From positions 1 through 5,531 of the forward strand of contig JAQTTS010000159.1 of assembly GCA_028710655.1 (NCBI GenBank): DNA of 5,531 nucleotides. Reading direction: 5' to 3'. Source of the DNA: Dehalococcoidales bacterium. GTDB taxonomy: Bacteria; Chloroflexota; Dehalococcoidia; Dehalococcoidales; UBA5760. Below, piece by piece: positions 1 through 4,769 of this stretch (its first letter is position 1; each line of letters starts with the position of its first letter). Position numbers and translations under genes: made by a program. The notes beneath the pieces were generated by a model. That model ran no database searches, was not told the DNA's origin, and saw nothing but the letters and a program-made list of their open reading frames with translations.

Positions 1-1777
1 TATCTATGGTCCACGATCCTGAATCCCGCGTCCAGCCCGTAGCCCCTTGCTCGAAGGATGGGTTCTGCAAGAGGTTGCCATACCCCGAAATGAGCTTGTC
101 GAAGGTTATGGTGCGGGACGCTATCTTCTCCGCCGTCACGGCATTGGCCGCCAGGTGGTCTGTGTCTATCTCTCCAGCCTTTATGTGCTTGCCCAGGATC
201 AGGTCAGCGTAGAACAGGACTGCGCTCAGTACGTCCTGCTTACCGTTGAAAACCTTAATGAGTGCCTTGCTGGAGTCGGCATCCCCCTTGACGCACATCG
301 CCAGCATCGTGCATCCCTTGGCCGTCGCCGTCTGCCAATCGGTCGTCCATTGAATCGTGCTGTTCCCCTCTATGCAGTAAGCAAGGTGCGTTGCCGTCAG
401 GTCGGACTTGGAGCCTGAATTGATTGCGAGGGTTGACCCGTCCTGAAAGTACACCGTTCCAGCCGCCCATGTGGCATTTGCGACACCCGTAGAAGTCCAT
501 GCAATATCATTCGTGCTCGGTTGCGTTGACAGTCTGAGAATATCGGGTGATATGCTGTGTTTCTGAAGGGATGTGCCCGGTAGCTTTATCCCGGCCATGG
601 GCATATCGTCAACGATGCCCTGCATATCCCCGGCGAGCGTCCTCTGCAACCCCCCGAGCCGAAGCTCAATGTAGTACGGGTCTTTGCCCCCCGGCTTGTA
701 GTGGCAATACACTCCGCCCACTCTGCCGGTGCCCCCGGTGTTTCCCCGATTGTCCGTCACTGTTACCTTGTCGTAGATTTCCTGAAGGCAGTTCATGTTT
801 GCCTTTATCCAACCCGTCTCTCTCTCGCTTGCAGCCCTCTCAACAATGCTACGGGCCAATAGAACACAGTCGGCATTAGACGTAGCCACCCCTGATCCAT
901 CTTCCCAAAGCTGTGTTCCAAGGGTAGAGTTCCAAGCCGGTGTTTCGCCGCCATCCCCCCAAGCATACGACCCGGTGTAATCGTTGACGGTATCATTGAT
1001 CTGCACCTTCATGGGCTTGAAGTAAACGCTCCGGCTCCGGCTCATGCGGAAGTAGTGGGTCGAACTGGAGAGATACGTGTAATCAACATCGTCTGCGTCC
1101 TGACAATACTTGAAGTGCAAACAGTCCGTTCTGGGAACCAAGGCTGAACGGCAATAAAACAAAAGACTTCTTATAGCGTCAAAGCCGTTCATCCCGGCCA
1201 TGCAATCAAAGACGGGCTTCCATCCGTCTACTGCATCATCGACAGTCCCGATATCGGCCCCAAGGTCAAGCCCTGCTTGTTCGAGAATGTAGTCCGCTAT
1301 CTGGCGGATGGTCTTATCATTCAGGGTGGCATTAAGCGCCGCCTGGTTGAAGAACAGGTCGTCAGGCCCGCACGTCCACCTTTGCAGCTTGCTCCATGCC
1401 CCTTCACAATAGACAACGTACTTGTCCTCGCCCTCTTGGGATATGAAGTCTTGAGCGTTGCAGATCAGGTATGGCGGGTATGATACCTCGTTACTTCCCG
1501 AGCACACGGCGCCATAGCCGATCCTTATCCACTTCCCTACCAGATCGTAGGCGTCATAAGAAGAGGCTGAGTTATCTAGCGTAATAACGGCCCTTGAGCC
1601 GAAGGGTTCTTGGGCGTGGTAAATCTCGACTATCCGGTCCCTGCTGCCAAGGTTGTCGAACTGCGTCCAAGCCCCCGCCCCCGCCGACGGCCTGCCGGAC
1701 GTGTAATAGTGCAACGTCACGTAAGGCTTGTAGGAAGGCTTAATCTGTTCGGCCAGTAGCGTTGCGTTCGTTCTCAT
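1..1777 (-). CDS. Tail hub / fibre protein with C-terminal carbohydrate-binding-like start, 3' end missing
   Basis: One frame runs without a stop from the ATG at 1777 through the left edge (592 codons visible). Residues about 18-135 contain EIYHAQEPFGSRAVITLDNS, then DLVGKWIRIGYG and YLICNAQDFISQEG, a pattern of tail-hub beta domains. Residues 154-225 (DKTIRQIADYIL, ...WKPVF...AIRSLLFYCRS) and 333-377 (IYDKVTVTDNRGN, ...YYIELRLGGL) continue hub-like modules. Residues about 423-508 (NDIAWTSTGVANATWAAGTV, ...YFQDGSTLAI) match a fibre module that commonly precedes GxIxAxxLxA-type repeats, seen here at 532-562 (HIKAGEIDTDHLAANAVTAEKIA). At 568, NLLQNPSFEQGATGWT begins a likely jelly-roll carbohydrate-binding module, which is cut by the window. 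The role would be host-surface recognition at the tail tip. Domain calls are by pattern memory. There is no Shine-Dalgarno; the ATG lies 6 nt after the adaptor's TAA. Confidence 0.68.
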   Translation of the reverse strand, partial: MRTNATLLAEQIKPSYKPYVTLHYYTSGRPSAGAGAWTQFDNLGSRDRIVEIYHAQEPFGSRAVITLDNSASSYDAYDLVGKWIRIGYGAVCSGSNEVSYPPYLICNAQDFISQEGEDKYVVYCEGAWSKLQRWTCGPDDLFFNQAALNATLNDKTIRQIADYILEQAGLDLGADIGTVDDAVDGWKPVFDCMAGMNGFDAIRSLLFYCRSALVPRTDCLHFKYCQDADDVDYTYLSSSTHYFRMSRSRSVYFKPMKVQINDTVNDYTGSYAWGDGGETPAWNSTLGTQLWEDGSGVATSNADCVLLARSIVERAASERETGWIKANMNCLQEIYDKVTVTDNRGNTGGTGRVGGVYCHYKPGGKDPYYIELRLGGLQRTLAGDMQGIVDDMPMAGIKLPGTSLQKHSISPDILRLSTQPSTNDIAWTSTGVANATWAAGTVYFQDGSTLAINSGSKSDLTATHLAYCIEGNSTIQWTTDWQTATAKGCTMLAMCVKGDADSSKALIKVFNGKQDVLSAVLFYADLILGKHIKAGEIDTDHLAANAVTAEKIASRTITFDKLISGYGNLLQNPSFEQGATGWTRDSGSWTID

Positions 1778-1783
1778 AATAGT

Positions 1784-2836
1784 TTAGTCATCCGGATATT
1801 CCTGATGGATTCTCCGCTCCCTCATACGTCTCAGGTCACGCATTACAGACTCCAACTCCGCCTTGCCCCACGTGTAGTAGCGTTCAAACGGAGAATGGCC
1901 GGTGTTCACCTTGTCCACGACGTATACCGCCTTGCTCATGGCACAGCGGGCCGCAGTAAGACGAATTAGACAGTCCTCCAGAGTCGGGGTTAGGGAAGAT
2001 TTCAGGAGGGTAACTACAGCATCGTTTGCTACGGCTGCGCTCAGTCCGGGGAAGAATGATACGGTAGCCTCATTACTGGCAATGGTCGCATCCTCAGTGA
2101 CCCGATAGACGCCATGGAGGTTGGCAACCGTGAACTCCTGTCCTTCCTCTATGGTGCCTGTCGCCTGAAGGCCGTCGATTACCATACTGGTACTCCCGGC
2201 TGCATAGCCATCCCCTAAGTCAACCGCCCCCGCAAAGTCCGTAAGCTGGCTGACTCTGTGTCTTCCCGCATAGTGGACACGCACCTTGTAGTTATCCTGC
2301 ATGGTGCGTCTAACGTCCAAGGTAAGGATATCCCCGATGATTTTGTAGTTCCGGTAGTATGGCGGGTCACACATGATGGGATACTCGACAAACCTTACTC
2401 CATGGTTTACCCCTACATGGTCAGTGATAGCCTCGATGTTGATGTCACGTTCGCTTGAACAGTTCTTGTGGAGAATGGCATACGATTCTCCTACCGTGAA
2501 GATGTCGGAGGAAAGTGTCACGTCCCCGGCGTCCGTGTAGGCCGTGATCTGAGCAAATGTCCTGTCTGTCCGGTTCCAGACGAGTTTGCCTATATCCCCA
2601 CTCTCGAACTGCTCATTGCTATCGTCTACCAGGTGAGAGGCCAGCGTTTCAGTTGCGTTGCCATACTTGTAGATGATCTCGAAGTCGTCAAAGCGCATGT
2701 AAGGCACATACTCCGCTAGAACACGAAGACAGTCCTTGACCTCAGCGTCTATCTCCGTCGTGGAGAATATGGCGTTGCTGGTATCCTGTAGCTTCTGTTC
2801 TATTGCATCCCGAATATTTGCATAAGTACGTGCCAT
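1784..2836 (-). CDS. Probable head-tail adaptor (connector) protein with inserted beta domains
   Basis: The start at 2836 follows GGAGGG with 5 nt spacing; the product has 350 residues. Residues 1-50 are helical (MARTYANIRDAIEQKLQDTS, then TEIDAEVKDCLRVLAEYVPYM). Residues about 284-345 are helical again (TLEDCLIRLTAARCAMSKAV, then a long Arg-rich helix). This is the N- and C-terminal helical frame expected of phage adaptor proteins (P22 gp4 / gp6-like families) that bind below the portal. Two beta-rich segments are inserted: residues about 66-125 (LVDDSN-Q-F-S-DIGKLVWNRTD, ...DIFTVGESYAI) and about 208-278 (DGYAAGSTSMVIDGL, GTIEEGQEFTV, ...VSFFPGLSAAV). The latter resembles small beta domains found in phage structural proteins. 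Its place just before the hub gene fits. No enzyme motif is seen. The alternative is a neck or minor tail protein. Confidence 0.62.
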   Translation of the reverse strand: MARTYANIRDAIEQKLQDTSNAIFSTTEIDAEVKDCLRVLAEYVPYMRFDDFEIIYKYGNATETLASHLVDDSNEQFESGDIGKLVWNRTDRTFAQITAYTDAGDVTLSSDIFTVGESYAILHKNCSSERDINIEAITDHVGVNHGVRFVEYPIMCDPPYYRNYKIIGDILTLDVRRTMQDNYKVRVHYAGRHRVSQLTDFAGAVDLGDGYAAGSTSMVIDGLQATGTIEEGQEFTVANLHGVYRVTEDATIASNEATVSFFPGLSAAVANDAVVTLLKSSLTPTLEDCLIRLTAARCAMSKAVYVVDKVNTGHSPFERYYTWGKAELESVMRDLRRMRERRIHQEYPDD

Positions 2837-2848
2837 TCTTACCCTCCG

Positions 2849-2983
2849 CTATCGCCTCTTCTTGTGCGCCCCCTTGATGGTTCCCTTATTGATGGAGGCA
2901 TAGAAGACTCGCTCCCCTTTCTTCTTGCCGTACTGTTCCTCCATCTCCTTCTTGATCTTCTGGCCTTTCTTGGTCAACGGCAT
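2849..2983 (-). CDS. 44-residue basic protein of a common phage head-region type
   Basis: The ATG at 2983 follows AGGAGG (2994-2989) with 5 nt spacing and lies one base past the TGA of the preceding gene. The product starts MPLTKKGQKIKKEMEEQYGK and continues KKGERVFYASINKGTIKG before ending in a basic tail (AHKKRR). The order is a Lys-rich amphipathic helix with EEQYG, then KKGE-x-VFYAS-x-NKG-x-IKG. That is a pattern I recall from many very short phage proteins encoded near portal, capsid or connector genes. Its role is unknown. The high charge (many Lys/Arg) suggests contact with DNA or with acidic virion proteins, which is inference. Short length makes it easy for gene callers to miss, but motif, ribosome site and exact packing between neighbours all support it. 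Confidence 0.8.
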   Translation of the reverse strand: MPLTKKGQKIKKEMEEQYGKKKGERVFYASINKGTIKGAHKKRR

Positions 2984-2984
2984 G

Positions 2985-3290
2985 TCAGCCTCCTACCTCT
3001 GCACACTGGCCCGGTACGTAAGCCGAGCGTATCACGCCCGCGTAGTTGCACAGTGAACAGCCGACACCCCAACAGGCCGGACAGGTATACTCGATGGTGC
3101 AGGTGGTCTCCCGTAAGATTGTCTGTGCTGTTCCGTCCGCTATCACGACATACCCTCTGCCGTCGCATGATCGGCATGTCTCAAAGCCCGTGTGGTAAGA
3201 TGTGCAGTCGCCGCCGATAGCCTGACTGTAGAAGCCAGCCGGTACAAAGCCATTCCCTCCGCACACTGGACACTTCTCAGCGTGATTCAT
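2985..3290 (-). CDS. Cysteine-rich protein with DnaJ-like CxxCxGxG zinc motifs
   Basis: Using the ATG at 3290 the product has 101 residues. It carries four CxxC pairs: C7-C10 (CPVCGGNG), C39-C42 (CRSCDGRG), C70-C73 (CPACWGVG) and C78-C81 (CSLC). C29, C64 and C96 are additional. The glycine pattern after the pairs resembles the CxxCxGxG repeats of the DnaJ/Hsp40 cysteine-rich domain, where pairs combine to hold two zincs and grip unfolded protein. There is no J domain, so this is a stand-alone zinc module. Small proteins of this kind, with CPxCGGxGFVPAGFY-type starts, recur in phage late regions. A folding or assembly aid for capsid or tail proteins is a reasonable inference, not shown. Its last codons (AEVGG) contain the AGGAGG used by the next gene, whose ATG starts just after this gene's TGA. 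Confidence 0.72.
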   Translation of the reverse strand: MNHAEKCPVCGGNGFVPAGFYSQAIGGDCTSYHTGFETCRSCDGRGYVVIADGTAQTILRETTCTIEYTCPACWGVGCSLCNYAGVIRSAYVPGQCAEVGG

Positions 3291-3292
3291 AA

Positions 3293-3300
3293 CCCCTCCT
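3293..3300 (-). promoter_or_regulatory. Shine-Dalgarno that sets the start of the four-CxxC gene
   Basis: The minus strand reads AGGAGGGG, 2 nt before the ATG at 3290, with the AGGAGG core 4 nt away. It begins inside the TAG of the upstream gene (TTGTAGGAGGGG). An in-frame ATG at 3308 lies upstream of this site and would have none of its own, so 3290 is preferred. Confidence 0.65.
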
Positions 3301-3646
3301 ACAACCAAGCGTGGTGCTTATTGGTGCGTTTCCTGACGGGGGGCAGGCCCCCAAACTTCAGATGCGGGTATCGTGCTTGCTCCGCTAGCCGCATCTCCAA
3401 CTCCATGTTCGCCTCATGCACCTTTTGTCTTCGCTCCCAATCTTCCTCTGCCTTTTCCATAATCTGAGCGGCGCTTGCGTCGCTTAACCCCTGCCTTCCG
3501 AGTGTCATTTCCGCTATGTACCGGACTTCCTGCCGGTCCATCCCCGGAGTGAAGGGGATGATTACATTCGGGTTCCGCCTGGTTCCCCCCATCGGTAGCA
3601 TTAACCCCGTCCTGACTGGTTTCTTCGGTAGCCACAGTAACGGCAT
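3299..3646 (-). CDS. Alpha-helical phage protein, downstream frame of the two-frame locus
   Basis: This frame is open from the ATG at 3646 to the TAG at 3299 (115 residues). From about residue 25 it looks convincingly coding: NPNVIIPFTPG, then MDRQEVRYIAEMTLGRQGLS and a long charged helix (about residues 55-93, rich in Ala, Glu, Arg and Gln). It ends in a basic tail (PPVRKRTNKHHAWL). The first 21 residues (MPLLWLPKKPVRTG...) are rich in Leu/Pro with TTA and CTA codons, unlike neighbouring genes. That stretch may instead be read in the other frame and joined to this one near the G6 run. No metal site or membrane segment is seen. The compact helical fold in a morphogenesis operon could suit a small scaffold, chaperone or structural protein. 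The family is not recognised. The TAG stop overlaps the next gene's Shine-Dalgarno. Confidence 0.6.
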   Translation of the reverse strand: MPLLWLPKKPVRTGLMLPMGGTRRNPNVIIPFTPGMDRQEVRYIAEMTLGRQGLSDASAAQIMEKAEEDWERRQKVHEANMELEMRLAEQARYPHLKFGGLPPVRKRTNKHHAWL

Positions 3647-3743
3647 GACTCACGCCTTCCTTTCGCCTCTCGTCTTCAGCAACCCCCATTCGCCTGCCAA
3701 TGGGGAAGTTCCTTTTCATGTTCTTGTTAAACCACTCCCCCAT
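3414..3743 (-). CDS. Upstream frame of a two-frame locus, N-terminal part probably coding
   Basis: The ATG at 3743 directly abuts the TAG of the previous gene, and GAGGAGGGAT lies just upstream, so initiation here is well supported. The first 53 codons (MGEWFNKNMKRNFPIGRRMG, then an acidic, Thr/Ala/Asp-rich stretch ending NATDGG) look like a basic head and flexible linker. Past the G6 run (minus-strand bases 3590-3585) this frame becomes HPLHSGDGPAGSPVHSG and then a monotonously basic run. That run looks like a shadow of the helical protein read in the neighbouring frame (entry 3299-3646). The simplest reading is that coding moves by +1 at or near the G6 run, giving a product of about 147 residues (53 plus 94). 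Separate overlapping genes remain possible. If translated without a shift, the product is 109 residues ending in TGA. Confidence 0.5.
   Translation of the reverse strand: MGEWFNKNMKRNFPIGRRMGVAEDERRKEGVSHAVTVATEETSQDGVNATDGGNQAEPECNHPLHSGDGPAGSPVHSGNDTRKAGVKRRKRRSDYGKGRGRLGAKTKGA
3585..3590 (-). other. G6 run at the apparent frame switch
   Basis: On the minus strand the upstream frame reads GAT GGG GGG AAC C. One base fewer in the run (GAT GGG GGA ACC) would join it to the downstream frame, giving DGG followed by TRRNPNVIIPF. The site could be a sequencing or assembly indel, a natural one-base mutation, polymerase slippage on the homopolymer, or a programmed +1 shift. The minus-1 heptamer class (X XXY YYZ) does not fit, because the required shift is +1 (or -2). 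Confidence 0.4.
3655..3663 (-). promoter_or_regulatory. Internal Shine-Dalgarno-like site before ATG 3646
   Basis: The minus strand reads AAAGGAAGG, 8 nt before the ATG at 3646. It lies inside the upstream frame, where it encodes RKEG. The spacing is good, so independent initiation of the downstream frame is credible and competes with the frameshift explanation. Confidence 0.4.
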
Positions 3744-4241
3744 CTATCCCTCCTCCTCTTGGGACTCCGGCTGTAAGTGCTTGAGTAGTTGCATGACCAT
3801 TCCCTTCAGTTCAGCAAGGCTGCTCTCCATCTGGTCTATACGATCACTGTCCCCGTTCTCAGCGTTGGGAACGTTCTTCGCCTTCTCTCTGGCCTTGGCT
3901 TCGTAAGCATCAGCCGCCGCCCTGCGTTGGGCTATGCACTTATCAACCCCTTCCTGGTCAGGATGCCACTTGTCACATCCCGGACAGTACAATTGCCGTA
4001 GATAGGCGGGGGGCGGGGCGGGGAGCCATCCATGGTCATAGTTGGCATCCCTCGTACCGGTCTCAATGATATGCCCGTCCTTGTCCTTACGGACGAACTC
4101 TCTCATCTGAGGGAACTGTTGAATCTTGCGACCGTCAGGCGTGTAATAGGTCTGCTTGCGTGGCCCGCCTACCGGCCTCTCGGATACAAGGAACTGCTGG
4201 TTTTCCAGTAGTTGCCGGTCTTTCTCTGTTAGTGTCGCCAT
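3744..4241 (-). CDS. 165-residue protein with zinc knuckle and coiled coil, likely phage structural or assembly protein
   Basis: The start at 4241 is preceded by AAGGGGG. Residues 1-20 are a charged helix (TEKDRQLLENQQFLV). Residues 21-70 include YYTPDGRKI and a basic stretch (MREFVRKDKDG). Residues 71-80 are proline-rich (GWLPAPPPAY) and lead straight into a probable zinc knuckle with C86, C89, H93 and C102 (CPGCDKWH...DKC). Residues 103-121 are an Ala/Lys/Arg helix. Residues 133-156 (IDQMESSLAELKGMVMQLLKHL) form a heptad-like coiled coil that could oligomerise, and the tail is acidic (QEEEG). The layout of a compact metal site plus a C-terminal multimerising helix suits an accessory head or scaffold-type protein, but that is inference. 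The codons for the final Glu-Glu-Glu-Gly also make up the next gene's ribosome site, and TAG is followed at once by ATG. Real gene: very likely; function: unknown. Confidence 0.78.
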   Translation of the reverse strand: MATLTEKDRQLLENQQFLVSERPVGGPRKQTYYTPDGRKIQQFPQMREFVRKDKDGHIIETGTRDANYDHGWLPAPPPAYLRQLYCPGCDKWHPDQEGVDKCIAQRRAAADAYEAKAREKAKNVPNAENGDSDRIDQMESSLAELKGMVMQLLKHLQPESQEEEG

Positions 4242-4251
4242 AATCCCCCTT

Positions 4252-4455
4252 CTAAATGTCGGCTGCTTCGAGCGCCTTCTTCTTGGGCATCTGTTCCCTC
4301 AAGTGCTCGAACTCTGGTACCGGATCCTGCGGTCTCATGAAATACGGAAGACCGCTGTCCGTGTGGATGTGCTCTTTGACACGGATTCCCACGCTCTTTT
4401 GTCTCAGCCATTCGCCGTATGGCATTCCTTCGGGCTTCGGATCGAAGTTAGGCAT
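4252..4455 (-). CDS. Small phage protein, 67 residues, function unknown
   Basis: The protein is not recognised. It starts MPNFDPKPEGMPYGEWLRQK and has a turn-rich, Pro- and Gly-containing N-terminus with an aromatic patch. A basic/histidine stretch follows (around residues 24-32, RVKEHIHTD), then a Pro-rich loop (about 41-49) and a charged helix (about 50-66, EFEHLREQMPKKKALEAAD). There are no cysteines, signal peptide or membrane segment. The start is secured by the doubled AGGAGG just upstream. The TAG stop is followed by AAGGGGGATT and the ATG of the next gene. It sits in the small-gene block between capsid and adaptor, so a minor virion protein, a chaperone or a dispensable accessory protein are all possible. 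The sequence does not choose between them. Confidence 0.68.
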   Translation of the reverse strand: MPNFDPKPEGMPYGEWLRQKSVGIRVKEHIHTDSGLPYFMRPQDPVPEFEHLREQMPKKKALEAADI

Positions 4456-4457
4456 AT

Positions 4458-4466
4458 CCTCCTCCT
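4458..4466 (-). promoter_or_regulatory. Shine-Dalgarno overlapping the preceding stop codon
   Basis: The minus strand reads TAGGAGGAGGATATG. The TAG (4467-4465) ends the upstream gene, and its A and G begin the AGGAGGAGG ribosome site for the ATG at 4455. Two overlapping AGGAGG units share the site. This fixes the downstream start and implies termination-reinitiation coupling. Confidence 0.75.
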
Positions 4467-4668
4467 AGATATCCTCGGGGCCAAGCCGTCCGCCTAGATT
4501 ATCGAGTGCCCCATTCTCGATATCCTCAGACTTCAACATTACGGTCTCTGGCGCTTCCGCCAACTCAGTAGGATCGCCCATCTTCGGGGCTTCTACCCCT
4601 ACAGGCTCGGGATACCGCTTAATGAAATACGACCTTTCCCGGCCCATCAGGCAGAGAGTTAATTTCAT
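4465..4668 (-). CDS. Small phage protein, 67 residues, function unknown
   Basis: The protein is not recognised. The frame is open up to 4800, but the first 40 or so of those codons overlap the zinc-ribbon gene and the hairpin. I therefore prefer the ATG at 4668, which gives MKLTLCLMGRERSYFIKRYP, a short beta-hairpin-like start of hydrophobic and basic residues. A GTG at 4710 behind a G-rich AGGGGGG is the alternative and would give 81 residues. After residue 20 the protein is acidic, Pro- and Glu-rich and probably disordered (PTELAEAPETV), and it ends in EDI. No membrane segment or metal motif is seen. The TAG stop is fused into the Shine-Dalgarno of the next gene (TAGGAGGAGG), so the two are probably translationally coupled. 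The stop and frame are well supported; the start is uncertain. Confidence 0.55.
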   Translation of the reverse strand: MKLTLCLMGRERSYFIKRYPEPVGVEAPKMGDPTELAEAPETVMLKSEDIENGALDNLGGRLGPEDI

Positions 4669-4678
4669 CCCTTGCCAT
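4619..4678 (-). CDS. Possible 19-residue micro-ORF (doubtful)
   Basis: An ATG at 4678 follows AGGAGAAC and opens a 19-codon frame (MARDEINSLPDGPGKVVFH) that ends in TAA at 4619. It overlaps the start of the 67-residue gene in another frame. The AGGAG is only 3 nt from this ATG, which is too close for an optimal site. From the ATG at 4668 it is about 13 nt away, which is too far. The element could be a leader peptide coupled to the downstream start or simply coincidence. Nothing in the peptide is recognisable. Confidence 0.15.
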   Translation of the reverse strand: MARDEINSLPDGPGKVVFH

Positions 4679-4730
4679 GTTCTCCTAAGTACGATCCCGA
4701 AAAGAATCACATTCCCCCCTGTTTGGGTTA

Positions 4731-4755
4731 GTGGGGGCCGTTTGTGGGCCCCCAC
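4731..4755 (-). repeat. Perfect 9-bp inverted repeat, strong GC hairpin
   Basis: On the transcribed strand GTGGGGGCC (4755-4747) pairs perfectly with GGCCCCCAC (4739-4731) around a 7-nt loop, CACAAAC. It starts 14 nt after the stop of the zinc-ribbon gene and lies in the only gap of about 100 nt in the operon. The 3' flank on the minus strand is TAACCCAAAC, with no U tract, so it is not a canonical intrinsic terminator. A 3'-end stabiliser for the abundant capsid mRNA, a partial attenuator or a processing site would all fit. On the plus strand the following CTTCCTTGTCTT is mildly T-rich, but there is no plus-strand gene to terminate. Confidence 0.6.
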
Positions 4756-4769
4756 CTTCCTTGTCTTGC

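Noticed and set aside
6..1483. Plus-strand and other minus-strand ORFs of about 60-120 codons over the left third
   Set aside because: They are shadows of the uninterrupted 592-codon minus-strand frame, lack ribosome sites, and have Pro/Arg/Ser-rich or Cys-rich shadow composition.
2985..3290. A DnaJ co-chaperone
   Set aside because: Only the cysteine-rich zinc pattern is present; there is no J domain with HPD motif and no substrate-binding C-terminal domain.
3585..3591. Classical minus-1 slippery heptamer of the lambda G/GT type at the G6 run
   Set aside because: A minus-1 shift here enters the third frame, not the frame of the helical protein; the required change is +1 or minus-2.
4004..4024. 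G-rich plus-strand run resembling a G-quadruplex motif
   Set aside because: It is the complement of proline/alanine codons in the LPAPPPA segment of the 165-residue protein; the run lies on the untranscribed-sense side, and nothing suggests selection on structure.
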